A stretch of 10,413 bases of DNA from CAZSGN01 sp964606415. GTDB taxonomy: Bacteria > Bacteroidota > Bacteroidia > Bacteroidales > JBBRXJ01. A program made the position numbers and the translations under genes. The notes beneath the pieces are model-generated. The model was not told the DNA's origin and did not search any database. It saw only the letters and a list, made by a program, of their open reading frames with translations. This document shows, one piece after another, positions 6,457-10,413 of this stretch. The DNA lies in assembly GCA_964606415.1 (NCBI GenBank), contig CAZSGN010000089.1:1-10413 (forward strand). Direction: 5' to 3'. How positions within the stretch are numbered: position 1 is the first letter of the stretch; the number at the start of each line of letters is the position of its first letter.

Positions 6457-6487
6457 CAAAGAAATCATAAATTTTTTTGAATCCAAA
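6457..6487 (-). promoter_or_regulatory. Candidate promoter for the NmrA-like gene
   Basis: On the minus strand, TTTG (6487-6484), a 19-bp spacer and TTTCTTTG (6464-6457) resemble the Bacteroidota promoter, with the A of TAnnTTTG replaced by T. It predicts a start near 6450. It is back to back with the promoter of the J-protein gene, with only 12 bp between the two -33 elements. Confidence 0.35.
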
Positions 6488-6499
6488 ATGTTTTTTTAT

Positions 6500-6530
6500 T
6501 TTGAAATTGTTGAACATTGTTGTACATTTG
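6500..6530 (+). promoter_or_regulatory. Promoter for the J-protein/RHH unit
   Basis: TTTG (6500-6503), a 19-bp spacer and TACATTTG (6523-6530) are a full match to the Bacteroidota promoter consensus. The predicted start near 6537 leaves a leader of about 37 nt. It is the best-matching promoter in the window. Confidence 0.7.
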
Positions 6531-6573
6531 CAAAAAATGAATGACAACTATTATTAATATAAAACCATGAATC

Positions 6574-6924
6574 ATGAAGTATTTTGCAGATCTCTCTGAT
6601 GAAAGCCAGTTGAAAACACGTTACCGCACTTTGCTAATGCAGCATCATCCGGATAAGGGTGGCAGTAATGCTGTGGTACAGCATATTATTGATGAATACA
6701 ATGCGATTAAAGATCAGTTTTACAAGACTCCCCAGACCTTGTTGGATGTTAAAACAGGTAACCGGGTTTACGTCAATGGAACAAAGAGTATTGTAACCTG
6801 GGTAGATCAAAGTTTTTTTCGTGCCCGGTCAACAGTTAGTGGGCGGGAAGCGCTTTTTAGTAAAAAAACAGGACTGTGCCTGATGAATAATAATTTTAAA
6901 GCTGTTGTTTGGGGTTTGAATTAA
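6574..6924 (+). CDS. Minimal J-domain protein with a small uncharacterised C-terminal domain
   Basis: This 116-residue protein begins directly with a compact J domain. The first segment is KYFADLS, helix II is LKTRYRTLLMQHH (13-25), the HPD motif is His25-Pro26-Asp27 followed by KGG, and helix III is about 33-50. HPD is the signature that stimulates Hsp70/DnaK ATPase activity. There is no Gly/Phe linker, zinc finger or DnaJ C-terminal substrate domain. Residues 58-116 instead form a beta-rich stretch (GNRVYVNGTKSIVTWV, then an aromatic-rich tail ending FKAVVWGLN) that I cannot name. It is therefore a type III J-protein, possibly one that delivers DnaK to a specific partner. Small J-proteins of this look occur on phages and plasmids, which is a recollection and not shown here. 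A ribbon-helix-helix gene follows 12 bp downstream. Confidence 0.8.
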   Translation: MKYFADLSDESQLKTRYRTLLMQHHPDKGGSNAVVQHIIDEYNAIKDQFYKTPQTLLDVKTGNRVYVNGTKSIVTWVDQSFFRARSTVSGREALFSKKTGLCLMNNNFKAVVWGLN

Positions 6925-6936
6925 ATATAGGTGATT

Positions 6937-7119
6937 ATGGGATTAAAAGAAAAGAAAGTACATGTAGGATTTCGGTTAACCCGGGAAAATATTGATATGA
7001 TCAATGAGTTGGAAGAAAAACTTGGGATCAGTAAGACAAGTGTTGTCGATATGATCCTTACCATGGTAAAGCATGATAAGAATCATTTTATTTCTTTAAT
7101 ACGTGAAGCTGTTGAATAA
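6937..7119 (+). CDS. Ribbon-helix-helix (CopG/Arc-like) small protein
   Basis: This is a 60-residue protein with the ribbon-helix-helix pattern: a strand KVHVGFRLT (about 6-14), helix A NIDMINELEEKLG, the turn ISKTS, and helix B VVDMILTMV. Such proteins dimerise through the strand and usually bind DNA as repressors, often of their own operon. The start could be GTG at 6931 (two extra residues), but ATG at 6937 is preferred. It follows the J-protein gene by 12 bp and is almost certainly cotranscribed. No toxin gene is next to it, so a toxin-antitoxin role is not supported unless the J-protein gene is the partner. It ends 20 bp from the stop codon of the converging GH43 gene. Confidence 0.7.
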   Translation: MGLKEKKVHVGFRLTRENIDMINELEEKLGISKTSVVDMILTMVKHDKNHFISLIREAVE

Positions 7120-7139
7120 ATTGATTATCAGGATTTACA

Positions 7140-8792
7140 CTATTTGATGCCACGATAAGAGAACCATTTAAATAAAGCTTCATTGTTTGTTGGTTTGCCG
7201 TTGGATGTTGCGTAAAGCCCGGCGTAAGTGCCTGTAAAAACCCACCATGGTGTATGCAGATGTTCGCCGGAAACTTCTTTGGCAAGCGTTTGCCAGGCCT
7301 GGCCATCAATAGACCAACTGAATTGGTATTGGTGATTCCGGCTGGTAATCCGGAGCCAAATCCAGTCGGGTTGGTCGGGAATGGTTGACGAAGCAAGTAT
7401 TTCTTTTTCTTCTCCTTTACTTAGACGAAGTATATTGTCACGATCTTTTTGTCCGAGTAATAAATGGTAAACTTGTTTTTCATCCAGCATTAGAATTAAT
7501 CCGGCTTCTTCTTGTTTTTTTGCTGGGGAGAATTTCATTTTGGTCATCAGGTCAAAATTATGGTGTTGGATCCTTCTTCCTGTAAATGCCGGGGTTATTT
7601 TATTTTCCAGTGTTGCCGGACTTAAGGGAAGTTTTAATTGACCATTGGACAAGGTGTAAGGTTGGGTGGTGTTTCTGATTATATTCCAGTGGAGCGGTAA
7701 TTCCTCGCCGTCAAAATCTTCGACTGGCGGTGTTGGCAGGAATTCGTGAGGAGGCAGGTTAGGCCTGCGGTCTTTAGACAGGACACTGCCTTTGCCAGGG
7801 TTGACAACAGGGTACTCGTCTTCTTCCCATATTATTGGAACAAGAAACGTTTCCCGTCCCAGGGGAAAACCTACATCCCTGATGTTTCTTACACCTAATA
7901 AAACCATCCACCATTCGCCGTTTTGTGTTTGGACAATGTCTGCGTGTCCTAAATTTTGAATGTAAGCTGTGTTGGCCATGTGGCGGTGACTTAGGATGGG
8001 GTTGAATGAATAATTTTCATATGGCCCGAAAATTTCTTTACTGCGAAAGATGCTGACTGCATGCCCCATGCCGGTACCACCTTCTGCAACAAGCAGGTAA
8101 TAGTAATTATCTTTTTTGTAAATGTGTGGTGCTTCAACGGCAACGGCATCCTGCATCGCTCCTTTTGTAATTGTATGGCGCTCTCCTGTTAGTTTCCAGG
8201 TACTGGTGTTTAATTCCTGAATACGGATTTCCCTTCTCCATCCGACATCCGGATAATCGGGTTGTTGGGCGTTGGCGCTGAAATATACTTTCCCGTCATC
8301 ATCAAAGAAAAGATCCGGGTCAATTTTCCATTCCGTTCCGTCTGTGATAATCTTTGGCTTAGACCAGTCTTTTTCAATATCCTTGGTGGTGAAAACCATA
8401 TTCTTAACATGATATGGCTCTCTGGTGACATAAGAGACAGCAACGTAAAAAGTGCCTTCGTGTTCACGCAGGGTTGGCGCATAAAAACCCGATGAGGTTT
8501 CGATGCCTGACATATCAATCTGCTCTTTCCTGGTAACAACATGATTAATGAGCTTCCAGTTTACCAGGTCCTTGCTGTGATAAACAGGTATTCCGGGCCA
8601 GAATTCAAATGATGAGGTCGCCATGTAATAATCATCGCCTACCCGAATAATGGATGGGTCAGGGTGGAATCCGGGCAAAACAGGATTGATAAAGTGATCC
8701 TCCAAAGGTTGGGTGATGCCCTGGGAGAAGCAAAATGTTCCTGTTAAGAGCAATGCGGAGATAAGGCTTATGAATTTTGTTGAGATTTGCAT
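7140..8792 (-). CDS. Secreted glycoside hydrolase family 43 enzyme (beta-xylosidase/arabinofuranosidase type)
   Basis: This 550-residue enzyme has a signal peptide at residues 1-24 (after the Lys-6 start region, a hydrophobic core ISLISALLLTGTFCFS). The five-bladed beta-propeller of GH43 spans about 34-335. The catalytic triad is visible: general base Asp45 in FHPDPSI, pKa-modulating Asp158 in KIDPDLFFDDDG, and general acid Glu220 in VEAPHIY. His283 in LGHADIV fits the conserved active-site histidine. Residues 355-548 form the C-terminal beta-sandwich (GH43 C2, concanavalin-like), beginning at VEDFDGEELPLHWNIIRN. The architecture fits exo-acting beta-xylosidases or alpha-L-arabinofuranosidases that trim hemicellulose oligosaccharides in the periplasm or outside the cell. 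Exact specificity cannot be read. No SusC/SusD pair or regulator is adjacent, so no polysaccharide-utilisation locus is visible here. Confidence 0.93.
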   Translation of the reverse strand: MQISTKFISLISALLLTGTFCFSQGITQPLEDHFINPVLPGFHPDPSIIRVGDDYYMATSSFEFWPGIPVYHSKDLVNWKLINHVVTRKEQIDMSGIETSSGFYAPTLREHEGTFYVAVSYVTREPYHVKNMVFTTKDIEKDWSKPKIITDGTEWKIDPDLFFDDDGKVYFSANAQQPDYPDVGWRREIRIQELNTSTWKLTGERHTITKGAMQDAVAVEAPHIYKKDNYYYLLVAEGGTGMGHAVSIFRSKEIFGPYENYSFNPILSHRHMANTAYIQNLGHADIVQTQNGEWWMVLLGVRNIRDVGFPLGRETFLVPIIWEEDEYPVVNPGKGSVLSKDRRPNLPPHEFLPTPPVEDFDGEELPLHWNIIRNTTQPYTLSNGQLKLPLSPATLENKITPAFTGRRIQHHNFDLMTKMKFSPAKKQEEAGLILMLDEKQVYHLLLGQKDRDNILRLSKGEEKEILASSTIPDQPDWIWLRITSRNHQYQFSWSIDGQAWQTLAKEVSGEHLHTPWWVFTGTYAGLYATSNGKPTNNEALFKWFSYRGIK

Positions 8793-8796
8793 GAGT

Positions 8797-8859
8797 TGAT
8801 CATTTTAGCGTATGTATTTTTTTTTATAAAAGTAAAAATAATATTTTGGTCTGATCATT
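8797..8859. promoter_or_regulatory. Divergent control region between GH43 and antiporter genes
   Basis: The 91-bp gap between the two start codons must hold both promoters. The 8-mer TGATCATT, with palindromic TGATCA, occurs twice in the same orientation at 8797-8804 and 8852-8859, which could mark a regulator site. On the minus strand TACTTTTA (8834-8827) approximates the -7 element for the GH43 gene. On the plus strand ATATTTTG (8841-8848) approximates it for the antiporter gene. Both are imperfect, and no clear -33 elements were found. Confidence 0.3.
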
Positions 8860-8883
8860 GGAGAATGTTATCAAAAAAACCTT

Positions 8884-10161
8884 ATGATGTTTGATGAAAT
8901 GCTGCAGTGGCTCAATGAGCAATCGACTTTACTTTTGATTCTCGGGGTAATGGTTATAGCCTCGTTATTTTTTTCTATTCTGCTTAAGAAGATCAAACTA
9001 CCTTCTATTGTGGGGTATATGCTCATGGGTATTTTGCTGGGGCCATCTGTTTTAGGGCTATTAAGCGAGGAACTTCTTAGTGATATGGCTTTTTTGACCA
9101 AATTAATTCTTGCCTTTGTAGCCTTTAAAATTGGGCTTGAGATTGATCTGCGGGAGTTGAAAATAAAAGGAAAGCTTATTTCTATTCTTACTATTTCTAT
9201 ATTGTTTGGTTGTATTTTTTTTGTGGTTCTGGGTGTTTATTTATTAACGGGTGAATTAGGTATGGCTGTATTTCTGGGTGCTATTGCCCCGGCAAGCGCA
9301 CCAGCCGGAACAATGGCTGTTATTGAGGAGTACCGGGCAAGCGGATCTTTAACCCATACGCTTAAATCCATTGTTGGGATTGATGACGGGCTTGGGATTA
9401 TTGTTTTTGGATTATTAATGCCTGTCGGTGTATATTTTATCTCTTCTACTGCCCCCGGCTATGCACATGGCAGCCTTTTATTTACTATCCTGAAGCCAAT
9501 TGCAGAGGTGGTCTTTAGTATTGTCCTTGGATGGGTTATGGGCAGGCTTTTTATTCTTTTTGAAAAAAATGACCGGAACTTACATTATGCCATGATCATT
9601 ACTTTTGGTTTTGTGACATTGACTTCAGGTATTGCACAGTTGGCCTCCCTCTCTTATATTCTGACCAATATGGTTTTTGGTTTGACAGTGGGGAATGACC
9701 ATAAACATCATTTTATGAAAGAAATTGATGAAAAGGATGTTGGGTTGATCATGCCTTTGTTTTATTTGATATTTTTTACGATTGCCGGTGCTAATTTACA
9801 TGTTAAAATGCTTCCTGAATTAGGGTTGATTGGGATTATATACATTTTAGGGCGCTTTGCCGGGAAATATGGCGGAGCTTATATTGGTGCCCGTTTAGGA
9901 AAAGCAGAGCCAAAAATCAGGAAATATCTTGGACTGGGGATCATGTCCCAGGCTGGTGTAGCTATTGGTCTTGCGCTTGTTGTTAAACAAGAAGTGGCTG
10001 GGTTGGGAAATGTTATTGGGCCTGGAGAGCAAACGCTGGGTGATTATGTGGGGAGTACTGTCTTTACAACCATTACTGCTACTTCTGTCTTTTTTGAATT
10101 GTTAGGCCCCCTTCTTGCCCGGCATGGACTTAAAAAAGCAGGAGAGACCAATGCTCAATAA
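8884..10161 (+). CDS. CPA2-family cation/proton antiporter
   Basis: This 425-residue inner-membrane protein has about 12-13 hydrophobic segments from residue 15 to 415, as in the Na+/H+ exchanger domain of the CPA2 (KefB/NapA-like) family. LPSIVGYMLMGILLGP (39-54) is the family's first conserved motif. SVLGLLS follows, then FKIGLEIDL (81-89). VGIDDGLGI contains the Asp167-Asp168 pair expected of electrogenic CPA2 carriers at the ion-binding crossover. The protein ends soon after the last helix with a short charged tail, so it lacks the TrkA-N/RCK or universal-stress domain fused to KefB/KefC. Likely roles are sodium or potassium exchange and pH homeostasis. The ion is not determinable. The start could be either of two adjacent ATGs (8884 or 8887). 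It stands alone, divergent from the GH43 gene. Confidence 0.92.
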   Translation: MMFDEMLQWLNEQSTLLLILGVMVIASLFFSILLKKIKLPSIVGYMLMGILLGPSVLGLLSEELLSDMAFLTKLILAFVAFKIGLEIDLRELKIKGKLISILTISILFGCIFFVVLGVYLLTGELGMAVFLGAIAPASAPAGTMAVIEEYRASGSLTHTLKSIVGIDDGLGIIVFGLLMPVGVYFISSTAPGYAHGSLLFTILKPIAEVVFSIVLGWVMGRLFILFEKNDRNLHYAMIITFGFVTLTSGIAQLASLSYILTNMVFGLTVGNDHKHHFMKEIDEKDVGLIMPLFYLIFFTIAGANLHVKMLPELGLIGIIYILGRFAGKYGGAYIGARLGKAEPKIRKYLGLGIMSQAGVAIGLALVVKQEVAGLGNVIGPGEQTLGDYVGSTVFTTITATSVFFELLGPLLARHGLKKAGETNAQ

Positions 10162-10413
10162 AAGAAAAAGCCTTTTATACATGATAGTATTTGATCCTTA
10201 TTTTCTTCCAAATTAATTATTTACTCTGTGGAATACTGTGTGATAAGTGATAAAAATCTATGTAGTTATTTGAGTGATATACCCATGACTACACTTTTTC
10301 CTTAAATCGATGGAACAATTTCGCTCAATTTGGCAAATCAAGCTTGAGTAAATAATTGTGGTTCTACCACTAATTTAATGAAAGCTTGCAATTTGTTTAT
10401 ATGTAGATAAAAT
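10162..10413. other. AT-rich 3' flank, no gene seen
   Basis: No ORF of note was seen on either strand. TAAAAG (10159-10164) can pair with CTTTTA (10172-10177) just after the antiporter stop, but this is too AT-rich to call a terminator. An imperfect inverted repeat lies at 10354-10375 (AATTGTGGT against ACCACTAATT, one bulged T). The window ends before any further gene. Confidence 0.5.

Noticed and set aside
6931..7119. RHH and J-protein genes as a classical toxin-antitoxin pair
   Set aside because: The J-domain protein has an intact HPD motif and no toxin fold was recognised. The order and spacing alone do not support a toxin-antitoxin call.
7140..8792. GH43 gene as part of a polysaccharide-utilisation locus with the receptor at 356-2716
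   Set aside because: The receptor lies 4.4 kb away on the other strand, is under a TPP riboswitch, and has no SusD partner. Unrelated genes lie between.
10321..10333. 13-nt exact match TCGCTCAATTTGG to positions 3009-3021
   Set aside because: About one such match is expected by chance in a window this long, and the flanks do not extend the similarity.

Overview
The window looks like chromosomal DNA from a member of the Bacteroidota, probably an environmental or gut Bacteroidales/Marinilabiliales-type organism. Three things point there. There is a TonB-dependent receptor with an N-terminal carboxypeptidase-regulatory-like domain. Promoter-like sites fit the phylum's TTTG / TAnnTTTG pattern. 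Start codons are preceded by A-rich sequence rather than Shine-Dalgarno sites. No IS element, CRISPR array, tRNA, rRNA or phage structural gene was recognised.

Layout. Positions 1-355 are a control region: eight 7-bp tandem repeats, a promoter, a clear TPP (thiamin pyrophosphate) riboswitch, a terminator-like hairpin, and a long hairpin whose 3' arm includes the AU of the next start codon. These precede a stand-alone TonB-dependent receptor (356-2716) that is very likely a thiamin or thiamin-precursor importer. A 369-bp spacer with several inverted repeats and its own promoter leads to a radical SAM protein (3086-4105). A possible 52-residue membrane peptide overlaps its stop codon (4105-4263). 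The tRNA 2-thiouridylase gene mnmA follows (4339-5487). It converges on a minus-strand NmrA-like NAD(P)-binding protein (5559-6437). Divergent from that gene is a two-gene unit coding for a very small J-domain protein (6574-6924) and a ribbon-helix-helix protein (6937-7119). This pair converges on a secreted GH43 glycosidase (7140-8792, minus). Divergent from the glycosidase is a CPA2-type cation/proton antiporter (8884-10161). The last 252 bp are AT-rich and show no gene.

How the parts work together. The clearest functional unit is the riboswitch plus receptor, in which TPP should repress synthesis of the outer-membrane importer. Sequence inspection suggests a specific expression platform. 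The 3' edge of the aptamer (212-221) can pair with 304-312, and the same downstream stretch (298-309) can instead pair with 345-357, burying the start codon. The two pairings exclude each other, as expected of a switch. The other genes appear to be independent transcription units with housekeeping, accessory or carbohydrate-degradation roles. The radical SAM protein with its overlapping small membrane ORF, and the J-protein/RHH pair, are the least understood. I see no sign of a large new defence or biosynthetic system. The expression platform is the most interesting item.
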